Position numbers and translations under genes: made by a program
Notes under the pieces: generated by a model
The model's database searches: none
The model's input: the letters and a program-made list of their open reading frames with translations, nothing else
Told to the model about the DNA's origin: nothing
From: Allodiplogaster sudhausi
Lineage: Eukaryota > Nematoda > Chromadorea > Rhabditida > Diplogasteridae
NCBI GenBank assembly: GCA_945643635.1
Contig: CALZFC010000001.1
Location: 7,656,001 to 7,720,000 of the forward strand
Length of the DNA stretch: 64,000 bases
Direction of reading: 5' to 3'
Part shown: positions 31,008 through 41,427 of the stretch, in pieces
How positions within the stretch are numbered: the first letter of the stretch is position 1
Layout: every line of letters starts with the position of its first letter

Positions 31008-33758
31008 CTATTTGGCCGCGGCGCCCTTCTCTGCCAGCTCGTGGAAGTGCTTCTTGTTCTCTGCCGTGTCGATCAGCATCAACTTGGGAAGCATCTAAAA
31101 AATATATGTTTTTAGTTCGACAAAATATTTCATAAAATGTATTTTTCTCAATATCAATTACTAAACTGCTATGCTATTCGTTCTGTCCTTAACAATTTTA
31201 TTGCATTTTTACATTATAAACTTTTCCGGAATAGAGCTACATAGAAGCATCGTCGGGGGGATGTATTCAGAATATGGGAGAGGAGGGGGTTACTAAATTT
31301 GCCTTCTATATCACTTATTTCTTCTGGCTTTCAACGAAAGATAAATTATCTTATGATCTTTGAGTGTGTGCTGCATGTGAGTGTGTTACAGAAGCTGCCC
31401 AGGGACCTAAACAAATACTGTAATGTTCAAGAAAAGAACATGCAAGACGAGAGACGCCGACAGTAAAGTACGTTGGATTTAAATGAATTGAATTTATTAT
31501 GATATTATAGAATTATTTCGAGTGGTTTATAAAAACTTATGCTCCGTGGACAGCTTCTTTAACTGTTAGTAGTTGTCGTGAGATGGAGTAGGAACTGACC
31601 TGATTGATGACAATCTTGGGCAGCATGCCCTTGAGATCGACGAGGCCGATGACCTCGCAGAGGGTCTTCGTCTCAGGTGCCGAGGGGTCGGGACGGAAGC
31701 GGACGGCTGCGAGGTGAAGCTCGCCCCTGTACAACATTACGATCATGTTTTGGTGGTCGAAAAAATCCAAGAAATTTTCTCCAACTATATTATAATTTAA
31801 TATTAACCGTGATTTAAAATGGGAAAAAAAGATAAATTTAGTATTCGAGTCAACAACAAACTGATAAATAGATTTAAAAAAAAATTTCAATCCCTCACCT
31901 GACTTTCCCCTTCTGCTCCGGGTAGTCATCGACCGAGACCGACTTGCTCGCCATGATGTAGCCGGCCTTGTCGGGAAGCGCGCGGTAGAGGCGTGCAGAG
32001 ACAAAGTCGCGTCCCGACACGATCAGTACGTCGTTGTTACCGTACTGTAAATAGAGGCAGGGTCGTACGGTAGGCATATAGCATCCGGTTCATCGACCAA
32101 TTTACTAATGTAGATTAGGTTTTTTATCTACAAGAAAACAAATCTGACTCGTGTAATTCAATCACGTACGTAACTTATTCATGGTAGTTTTAAACAGCAA
32201 TCGTCTCTGGAATTTGTTTAAATTCAAACGTTAGTAGGATTCCCTCAAAAAGAGTTGAGAAGAGCACGCTTTTTTTGGTTGAATTGTGAAAGTCTACCAA
32301 AATTATTTTCTAACTGACCATAATGACGTCAGCGTGGTCGGTGAGCGTCGCGATGGTCTTGGCGTAGTTGATGTTCGGATTCCAGTCGGGCAGCCCGGCG
32401 ACGCCGTCCCACGTCTCCTTCATCACAAAGTCAACGTGGCCCTCGAGGACGGTCTGCGTGAGGTGAATACTCATTTCTGCCGCTATTAAAAGTATTCACT
32501 TTATAGAATAGAGGAATTATAAACAAATATTCTTTTAAAACAAGAACAACTTTAGCCTACCAGTATCTAATGAAAGTTTCTGTTTCTTTTTTTTATGTAT
32601 GATATATTTTTAATAGTAAAAAAAATATTTTTGTTAATAAATATCTCGCGTACCGCGACGGTGACCATCTTGCCGCGCGGCGTCATCTTTCCGTAGACGA
32701 CATCGCCTTCGTCGTTCTCCTCCTCCTGCTTCCAGCCACGCCTGAGGGAGAAGGAAGGAATTGGCTGTGAGGAGAGCAATCAGGTGAAATAATAATGGTG
32801 CATTTTTAAACACTTGGAGAAAAAGGAAATGAGGACAGCAATGGATTGTGGTGCATTTTTGAAGAAAAAACACTAACAACAAGAATACACTACAGTACAT
32901 AAAGTAGAGTAAATAAACCATAATATGGATCAAAGAACATCTATCTCAACATGTAAAAGTGGCTAACAAAAAGGGAAGAGGATCACATCGAGAACAGCTT
33001 CATTCTTGGAGCTAATAATAATTGTAAGATGGCTCCTCATAGAATACTCTGTTCCAGATATATCTGATATTGCCAATAATCAACAGTTGGTGGGACGGAT
33101 TTTGAATGGCCCATGTTCATATCGATGCTTCTACTAATCATGGTCGTTAAAAATGAAGACATTTGAAAGATATTTCTTCTTAAATCAATAGCCCAGATTA
33201 GCTGATGATTCAAACATCCGAGATAGGTTGGATTCATGTTTCTGGTACGGTTCTCTATAAGCTTCATGAAAGATTAGTAAAACACACAATTTAGCTTGAC
33301 GAGGTTAGGAAACTACAAAAATGCCAACTTGGCAACGAATGCTTCGTCCTTGAAGAGAGCGTCCGCCTCGCGGAACGCGTCCGCCGCCTTCTCGAGCGCG
33401 TCAGCGTACTGCAAGAAAGACGAAAGTCTATTTAAACGATTCAGGGGCAATAATAAACAGTAAAAAAAGTAAGCTTACAAAAGCAAACTGCCCCGACGAC
33501 ATTGTGGATGTATCAAAAAGCCTTCTGTTACCGATTGAATAAACTTTATACACGATTCAGCTCTTCGTCAATGTTCCACTAATATAAAGTCTTTCAAAAG
33601 ACTACACATCCAAGTGTCTAGGGTTATAAGCTAGTGGATTATATATTACATAAAGATTTTAAGATATAGTTTTAAAGCAAACAGGATAAAATGCCCCTTA
33701 CCTTCTGATTCTCGGGTGTTAGTGTGTCAGTGACATCGTAGATTGTGACAGAGGCCAT
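31008..33758 (-). CDS. START-domain (StAR-related lipid transfer) protein
   Basis: Seven exons on the minus strand: 33702-33758, 33317-33408, 32654-32741, 32319-32453, 31899-32044, 31600-31726 and 31008-31094, joining in frame to about 243 residues. The second exon could instead end at 33329. The N-terminus is short (MASVTIYDVTDTLTPENQK). The rest matches a START domain: GWKQ...GDVVYGKM, DWNPNINYAKTI, ADVIMYGNNDVLIVSGRDFV and KGMLPKIVINQ near the C-terminal helix. START domains hold a single lipid in a hydrophobic cleft and move it between membranes. There is no signal peptide or membrane segment, so it is probably cytosolic. The strong C-rich third positions in exons contrast with the AT-rich introns. 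It is an ordinary host gene. Confidence 0.85.
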
Positions 33759-34690
33759 CGCGAGCACTGCAGAACGAATGGAAAGTAGACAGATGAGAAA
33801 CGGGAGGCAGGAGAAGGAGAAGAGGGAGCAAACATGAATGAAACATACTTTTTTGTGTAACGAAACAAGTGCGCGACCAGGTACAAATGTACCGAGACAT
33901 CGCCACCAATTACAAACTACAAGCTACAAATTTAAGCTAGGATTACTGTAAAATTTGTGCGATGGGTCATAAAAGAGGTCGAAACTATAAGAGCGGACAA
34001 AGCAGTGTGGTTTTTGTGCATATTGTTTAGAAACAGAGATCGCGGCAAGCAGTTGTTGAAGGTGAAAAAGTGCCAGATGTTGCCTGGAGCAGAGCAATAA
34101 AGAAGGAATGGGAATTTCGACATCCATGAGATTGTGAAGGAGAAAGAGAACGAGAGGGATAGGAAGAGTAAGAGAAAAGCAATTTGTTGCCGGTTGATTC
34201 AGGTTTGCAATTTTTTTAGAGATTAGCTTTGGAAAATCTGTAAGAAATTTTCAGATGAGCTAGACAAGGAGGGGGGGGGGGGGGGTTCAACGCTCTCATC
34301 TATTTGTACTTGTTAGTCATAAAGAATTCCTGTGTAACAAGATTCTCCCAACGATTACCAACTTTACAATATAACAGTGTAACCTTGTGACGCACTCGAG
34401 AAGATGCTGACTATGCCGAAGGCCACGAGGACACTGTTCATCATGGTGAGAGATTCGATGGTGGTGGCGGATATCTGAAAGCTTTCCGGGAATCCTCGAG
34501 GCCAAACGCGGATAAGAGGGGATGACGAAATCCGGGGAATGCTGCCAGCATCTCGTACTCGATAATCGCCCTCCCCTATCAGATCAAGCAAAATGAGAGT
34601 GAGGCAGCAAAAGTTGCAAGAGCCGAGAGCTGGCATAGCCACGGCACATGTCCAGGGTCGCCAGACCTGCATCTGCTCGCCCGGCCTTTG
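33759..34690. other. Region upstream of the START gene
   Basis: Mostly non-coding. A minus-strand segment at 34383-34444 could be a first exon with a signal peptide (MMNSVLVAFGIVSIFSSASQ), but no following exon was found. A G run of about 18 lies at 34270-34287. Confidence 0.25.
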
Positions 34691-34696
34691 TGCACC

Positions 34697-34830
34697 CTAG
34701 GAGGGGAGAGAGGAAGAGAGAGAGAGAAGAGAGGGAAGAGAGGGAAGAGAGGGAAGAGAGGAATAGAGGGAAGAGAGGGAAGAGAGGGAAGAGAGGGAAG
34801 AGAGGGAAGAGAGGGAGAGAGAGAGAAATT
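34697..34830. repeat. GGGAAGAGA minisatellite within GA-rich DNA
   Basis: The 9 bp unit GGGAAGAGA is repeated about nine times, once as GGAATAGA, flanked by (GA)n. Confidence 0.85.
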
Positions 34831-34904
34831 AAGAGTGACAGGAAAGAAATTGAGAGACTGCGAAAAACAAAGAGTGATCATGGGTCGATATCGAGACAAT
34901 AGGT

Positions 34905-34910
34905 GGAAAT

Positions 34911-34941
<31 letters not shown>

Positions 34942-35345
34942 GGAGAGAGGGAGAGAGAGAGCAGAAGAGTAAACAGTGGTGCTGGAAGAAAAAGTCCCGA
35001 GCAAAAGAGTCCATTAGGAAGGCGAGACCTCGGGAGTTTGGCCTGGGGGCAAAGAGCACGCTCTCACATCAGGGATCGAGAACACGAGAGACTGAGGTTC
35101 TAGAGAAGCAGAGAGAAATGAGAGAGTGGAGATGGGCTCAACTGTCAAAGATGAAAGAGATAGAGAGAAATAATGCTATAAAGAATGAGAGAGAGAGAGA
35201 CCGAGAGAGAGAGAGAGAGAGAGAGAGCTATAGAGAAAGAGAAAAAGAGAGCGAGAGTGAACGAGAAAGAGAGAAAGCCAGAAAGAGAAAGAGAGAGAGA
35301 GAGAGGGAGAGACAGAGGGACAGAGAGAGATAGAGAGAGAGAACG
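34905..35345. repeat. GA-rich microsatellite field
   Basis: Long interrupted (GA)n tracts at 34910-34965, 35105-35170 and 35188-35342. Open frames here are Arg/Glu repeats from low-complexity DNA, not genes. Confidence 0.85.
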
Positions 35346-35456
35346 GCATTACCAGACAATGCCATTAATCTTTGTCAGATCTCTCAGTCCAGAGAGCAAT
35401 CACAGATTGTGAGTAGAAGAATCCGAAAGTGCACGTTCGAAGGAGCTATATTGGAA

Positions 35457-35511
35457 AAGGGGTTCGAATGTCAGAATTGCAACAAATTTCATTCTGACAT
35501 TCGAACCCCTT
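35457..35511 (+). ncRNA. Perfect 21 bp hairpin, candidate small-RNA precursor
   Basis: AAGGGGTTCGAATGTCAGAA starts the 5' arm and its exact complement forms the 3' arm, with a 13-base loop. The stem is fully paired over 21 bp. It could be a short pre-miRNA-like hairpin, the tip of a tiny inverted-repeat element, or a relic containing a tRNA B-box-like GGTTCGAA. The perfect pairing argues for recent origin or constraint. Confidence 0.4.
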
Positions 35512-36679
35512 CTTTCTTATTGGTTTCTTCTTCGTTTACTGCTGATGGAAACGTTGCAATTCTAAGTAACAATGGCTTTCTGGCTCTCCAGAAATTGACG
35601 GAAAATAAGGAATCTCATAAACAACCTTCTAGCAGGCTTCTGATGTGTTGTGACTTGTGCAGAAATGTCTAGTGGCATGGGGCAGTCGCTACATATAAAA
35701 TGCAATGGACGAATTAGAAATGATGAGGAATTGACACATATGTATAGTATTTCTCTCCATCTATCCCTCATTCTCTCACTTTCTCTCTCTCCCTCTCTCT
35801 CTCTTTTCATATCATACTCTATCCGAAAGCTTGGACATAAACGAGATAAAGATATTCCTCTTCACCAACATTTTCACACATCCAGAATTTTACCTTCGCT
35901 TGATTTTTCCCTATTTTACACCGCGTCAATGATTACAGCCAAAAAGGCGTCAATTAAAGATAAAAATTAAAAACCAGTACATAAAGAAGAGATAGTAAGA
36001 AACGCTTCTGACCTCAGGTTCTTCAGCGTAGCTAATCAATCATCATTCTCCCATCGTCCCGCCAGCTCTCTCTCTCTCTCTCTATTTTGGTAGGCGTAAA
36101 ACGAGTAATCCTTTCTCAGTTACATAAATATAGGTATGTACGTACATACATACATATATTACTAAAATCTTACATGCTATTTTTAGATTCCTTTCTGCTA
36201 TTGTTATTTTCCTTTTCCTCTTTATGTATCAGCAATGTCTATTATCTATCGAACATGCTATTAATCTAGGAAGAAAACTGAGTGAAATATGAACGAGCAT
36301 AATTAAAAAGATCATGCAGGTTATGCACCAGTTTACTATGGAAAATGACTGAGTTCAGTCACATTTACCCTTATCGTATGCCTATCACGGCGTATGTTTC
36401 AAACTGCGCTTGCCAAGAAAGTTCGCTAAAGTTTGTGTCTCTGACACGAGAGAGTAAGCAAAAGTGAGAGAAGAAAACATTCTAAAAAATTTCTACTCAC
36501 TTTTGCTCTCTCAGTTTTGCACACTATTTCGAGTCAGAAAAGTGACACAACTAAACGTCCAAGTTAACGGCAGGATTTCTTACGGTCTTGATCACAGTGC
36601 AAAGATGTTATTGTTGCTATTTACTATGTGTTGCCGCTTTGTATTCTCGTATAATATATCTCAATTTTTGTTTCAGAAG
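35512..36679. other. Intergenic DNA, possible remnant of a third segmental copy
   Basis: No gene recognised. The stretch 36230-36540 has weak matches to the first intron of the secreted-protein genes (TGCTATTAATCTAGG; GAGTGAAATATGAACGA; TTTTGCACACTAT). Further matches resume at 40940-41040, beyond the Harbinger genes. Confidence 0.3.
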
Positions 36680-38905
36680 ATGCCGAAGCACTTCTCCTCG
36701 GATGAGAAAGAAGTCGTATTAGAAGAAATAGCGAGCTTCCGGGAATACCTCGTCGAGGGAAACAGCAACCGACGGCCTGGCGCCAATTCGGCAAGAGACG
36801 GCGCATGGCAAACAGTGGTTGATCGTGCTGGGGAATAGCGAGATAACAGTGACTCGCTGCCAAAGGATCCTGCGCGACTCCCTTGCCACCACCAAGCAGT
36901 ACTCAGTGGACGAAAGCCGGTTGAATTTTACTCATCTGCGTTAAAATGTCATATATATTTCGGCTGATTTTAGTTACAGAGGAGCAACAGGTGGAGGCAG
37001 GTCGCTGGATGTTGAGAAGAATCTTGAAGCTAGATTTGATGCGCTAATTCCTGCTGAGAGGGAAATGATTGGTCTGTATGGCAAAACAACCGCCTTTTGT
37101 GGAATCACTCCTTATGGTGAAAGTATTGTTCCGGTCTCTCAGGTTGGTAAATCTCGTGTGTTCATGTTTAATTAAATTTGGTTCGTTATTTCAAGGAGTA
37201 GGTGGCGAAACAAGCTATAAGAAAGCAGTTCACACGCCCCTTGCAAGATGAGCATTGCTCGGATGCCGTCGAGAATAGCGGAACGAGTACTGTTGCCTTC
37301 AACTCTCAGGTTTTATGTCTCAATTACACTTTTTTGGTCGGATTTCATGCTAAATAATCTAACTTATCGTCAATTACTTTCTTTTTGCGATTGTTGTCGA
37401 AATATCTCGAGAAACTTGGCTCTTCTAGAACAATTTCCTCGGAAGTGTGGCAAGGAGACAGCGAAAACGCACATGGGAAGGAGAAGATATGTTCCGTGCC
37501 GTTGACGATCACGTGGAAAGCCCGTTGGCTCGATCTCAGGTTTTTATTTACCCATTTTTTTCGTTGGATGTCAAAGAAATAATGGAATATATCCTGCAGT
37601 TGCTTTATTGTTTGGTTCTTTTCGAAATATGCCAAGAAAAATGGATATTTCCAGATGAATTTGCTGGGAAACACGAGAAAGCAACGAAGGCGCACTTTGG
37701 ATGATCACGAGGATTTGTGTGGCGGCGATGATGAAATGGAAAGCTCTTTAGCTGGATCACAAGTTCTCATCTACTCATGTTCTTTGTTCTTATCATTGGG
37801 AATGATGGAACTTCGTTGGTTGTCATTGAAGTTCCCTTAATTGTTCGGTGGATTTGGAAGGATGTTTAGAAACGTGGTAATTTCAAGAACTAGTTGCAGA
37901 AAAATACACTGAGAAAGAAGCGCACGTTCTCTTTGGAAGATGACAATGTTTTCCCAGCCGGCGACATGGAAAGTGCCAGGATGGTGGTGAAAACTTGTTT
38001 TCTAAGTTCTGTTGCCTCCTTTTTTAACAGATTATTTCCCATTTATTCAGGATAACGAGGGATTTCACGAACCTGGCGTGACGGATTCCTCCAGCCACAA
38101 CCCGAGAAGAACCGCAGCATCGGAACGCTTGGTCAGGGAAAAGACCTTCGAAATGCTGGAGGTGTGTTTATTCTTTTACTTAAAAAAGAACATCTTGCGA
38201 TTAGTCTTATAATTTTAACGTTGAAAACTTAAAATGCTTCTGTAGGCACAGCGGAAAGCAGCCGTGGCGACTCAGTCCTTGGCGAAAGTACTTGCGAAAT
38301 GCGTCAGCAACAGTTCGTGAGATGGGAAAGGATTTCAAAAGGGTAAAAAAACCTTTCACTGATAACTTGTTCGTAATCATGCATTTGATTTAGTCTCTGC
38401 AAATGGAGCGCGAGTGCTTCATTCAGTCGATGAACACCATTGTAAGCTCGCTCGCCGGGCGAAACTTTGTTAGTTCTGTTTTGTATATAGATTTCAATGG
38501 CGGCCTTGTTATAACAGCAGTTATTAACAGTTTTAATGTCCTTTTCCAGTCTTCCATTGCTGACACGTCACAGGGTGTTGAGAATGATCAGCAGGCATCT
38601 CACGATAATACGGTTGCACTTTCATTTCATTTTATTTTAATTCCTTTTTCTGTCTTTGATTCTTCCTTGATTTTAAGTTTGTTTCTTTTAATTAAGTTAA
38701 AATATTAAACTGTGGCTTAACATCGTAGGTACTCTTCAATCGTGAAGTAAAGCGAGAGGAGATCGTGCCCCATCAACCAGCAGAAGACGCAGATTCCTTC
38801 GTCGACGTTGAAAGAATGTCCTCTGTCTCGGACATGCTGGAGTTGCAGAATGGCAAGCTTAACAATTCAGACTGGGCTGCTTCGAGCCGTTCACCTCTCC
38901 TGTAG
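36680..38905 (+). pseudogene. PIF/Harbinger-type Myb/SANT-like DNA-binding protein, decayed
   Basis: Starts MPKHFSSDEKEVVLEE behind TTTCAGAAG. The first exon has a Myb/MADF-like helix pattern (GAWQTVVDRAG) and then breaks: a run of four G at about 36828 shifts the frame, after which the expected continuation (TVTRCQRILRDSL) appears in another frame. Later exons near 36974-37142 (TGGGRSLDVEKNLEARF), 37202-37309, 38051-38161 and 38246-38345 look real. A second frame change occurs near 38315. The last exon is 38729-38905. Three successive exons (ending 37539, about 37760 and about 37988) encode a repeated basic-then-acidic module. Such proteins partner the Harbinger transposase; this copy faces one. 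Confidence 0.5.
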
Positions 38906-39411
38906 CTGTTAGGAATAGAGTTCTATAAAGTTAATGTTTACTTTACTTAAAGGATATAAAATAGTAGATTTATCTTATAATTATTGCATAGCATATCTAA
39001 ATTTTTTGCTCATAGCAACATGCCCAAGCTGTTCAGCTCCTTTCTATTAAATGCTCAATTATTCCCCATATCATTCTTCGCCATTCTCCTTCTTTCAACA
39101 TTTTCATTCTAGCTTTAAAGTGCTTTTAGCACAATTATAGCCTTTGAATGCCTTTTTATCGATTTTTGCGTTTCTTGCTACTTCCGCTTTCTTTCTTTAG
39201 AATATAGGTTGTATGCTTTTGTCTTCCCCTTTGACAGTTTCCACTGACATTCTTCATTTTCTCCCCATTCTTCTTTTTATCACAGAATCACAGATTCAGC
39301 TAGGTTTTTTCAATTATATCTTATCGGATCACAGAGACAACTGGAAATTGTTTATCAAAATTAACGAAATATATCGACAAAAAGTGGAGTAATAGGAATA
39401 GGGTAATACAT
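38906..39411. other. Spacer between the convergent Harbinger genes
   Basis: C/T-rich, without ORF or clear repeat. Confidence 0.5.
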
Positions 39412-40833
39412 TTACAGGTTGGTAGTCATGTGAACTCGCGGGTCTATTCCTTGTGGAGGGTGAGCCATTGTAGCAAGGCGGGGAAGAGGGATGGGGTATC
39501 CACCCGTCACCTTCTCAATGATGTAGTTGTGCAAGATGACCGAGGCCATGATACACTTAACTGCTGCTCTCGGCTGCACTCGCAGTTGCCCCCGCAGACA
39601 TCCAAACCGTCGCTTGAGCATGCCAATAGCCTGTTCCACTAGTACTCGGGTGTGTTTATGCTCGCGATTGAATTCTTGCTCGGCTGGGTTCTGGGGGTTT
39701 CGGTATGGGGTCACAACAAAGCCGTTGCAGGCAAAGCCTGAGTCACCCAGTATCACGTACCCAGGTGGGATAGAACCTTGTGCGAAGGCTTCAGCAAGTG
39801 CCGACTGCCTATAGACGTATGCATCGTGGCAACTTCCGGGAAAACGGCAGTTACAGTATACGATGCGCCCGACCGCATCGCATACAACTAGGACATTGAT
39901 AGCTGTCCATCCCTTTCGGGTACGGTACTGCCACGGGGAGTCCTCGGGGGCCATAATGGGTATGAGAGTTCCGTCGATGAGGCCGATGACGTCTAAATCA
40001 AAATTCAAAGTCATAGAATGGCCAGAATTGTTTTTTTTAAGTTACAGAAAGAAGGTATACTGTCACAGGTACTGTAGTGTTTGTTATGCTTGGCTTTTTA
40101 TCCATGTTTCTTTAATAATAACTTATTTTGTTGAGCTAACAAGATGATAAAGTTGTTCTTTCGTTAACATCTTACTTCCGAAACGGGTGCGCCTCCCGAA
40201 TGCATCAGCTGCTCCTGCGCAGTAGCGCGGACTAGTAAGAGGAAAGCGGACGTAACGGTCCCACAATGTCTGCATTCCGTCTGGTGAGCGCTCCAGAACA
40301 TTCGCCACAGCGGATTGGCAACATTCAAAGAGATCAGCCAGCACGGACTGCGATGCGTTTGTGAACAGAAACCGGAGCATCATGAGAACCTGTTGAATGT
40401 GTTATAACTACCATTTTTTTCAGCTATTCCTAACTCCATTGCTATTTTTGTTAATAATGCTTTCTCATTGAAATTTCTTGTTTCATGCACTTCTCCCTCC
40501 GAATCTCCCTGAGATTCCTCGTTTCACACACTTTGTCCTCTTTTCCTCTCTCGCCCCCTCTCTCGCTTATTTTTTAAACTCTTTCTTGCCGTCTTTGTAT
40601 CACAGTCGGAGTTCTCGGCTTGCCTGGTTCTCTTCGGAGATCGCCCAGTCTCCGAAAGAGTGGTGGTTAAGAGCTGCCACGAGATTCTGTACAAGCTGCC
40701 TAACTCGAGCCGGTCTCATCCGGAAGCGATCACAAAGGAGCCTCTCATTGGGAGCGAAAAATAGCATAGGATGCTGTCGAATGTATGGCAAGTTGGGTTG
40801 CCGACGCCGAATAGGAACCAATAGGTTGTTCAT
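39412..40833 (-). CDS. PIF/Harbinger transposase (DDE nuclease)
   Basis: Three exons. The last (39412-39992) holds the nuclease core: VIGLIDGTLIPIMAPEDSP (first Asp), VILGDSGFA (second Asp) and EQAIGMLKRRFGCLRGQL (Glu region), followed by HNYIIEK, as in the HARBI1 family. The middle exon (40176-40389) has the upstream helical region (MMLRFLFTNASQSVLADLFECC) and joins the last in phase. The first exon (about 40611-40833) carries NERLLCDRFRMRPARVRQL, also family-typical, but I could not find a donor that keeps the frame to the middle exon. All three acidic catalytic positions appear present. It cuts and pastes the element. It is convergent with the Myb-like gene; terminal repeats were not located. 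Confidence 0.8.
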
Positions 40834-41338
40834 AGTTTTCAAAATACATATATGTATATATTTGCATATATAAATACGTACAAAAACCACTGGAAGAAAA
40901 CAAGAAATAAAAAGAAATCCAAGGCTTCCCCTGAGACTTATACATAGATTTCATCGAAATTTCACTCAGCTCAAAATAAAATCTTCATTAACTTTTGGCC
41001 AAACTGGCGTCAGTTTTCTCTAGATTAATAGCACGGCTGGAACCTTTTTCCTCCAATTTCCCCCTGAGAGTACTTAAGCTGCTGGAATTGCAATTGTCCA
41101 TTTCTTTAGATTTAATTCGATTGCATTGTCACGATGACTCCCCTCACATTCATTTTCTTACCCTTGTATTAATATTATAATTCACTCAAGTGTATTCAAA
41201 TTATGCACGCATGTAAGAATCCACATTACCCCTCTTAAAGGAAGGCGATCGCAAAAAGATAAAAAAGGATAATTTGAAGAACTGCGCAATTTCCAAAGGA
41301 CACCACGTGGATATGATAATGAGTCGCACCAGAAGACT

Positions 41339-41348
41339 ATAAAAGGCA
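41339..41348 (+). promoter_or_regulatory. TATA box of membrane-peptide gene 1
   Basis: TATAAAAGGC in the context AGAAGACTATAAAAGGCA lies about 90 bases before the ATG. The identical context precedes the paralogue at 45275. Confidence 0.7.
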
Positions 41349-41427
41349 AAGAATTTAGTTCGTTCATTAAATTCGCTAATAGTTTCATCTTCCGCTTCGC
41401 AGCTCCGGCTCTGCTTCACTATCGTCA

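Noticed and set aside
34364..34672. 102-codon minus-strand ORF as a gene
   Set aside because: Only its last 20 or so residues look signal-peptide-like and no downstream exon was found.
34579..35333. Ser/Leu and Arg/Glu ORFs
   Set aside because: Produced by GA/CT microsatellites; no initiation context, domain or splice structure.
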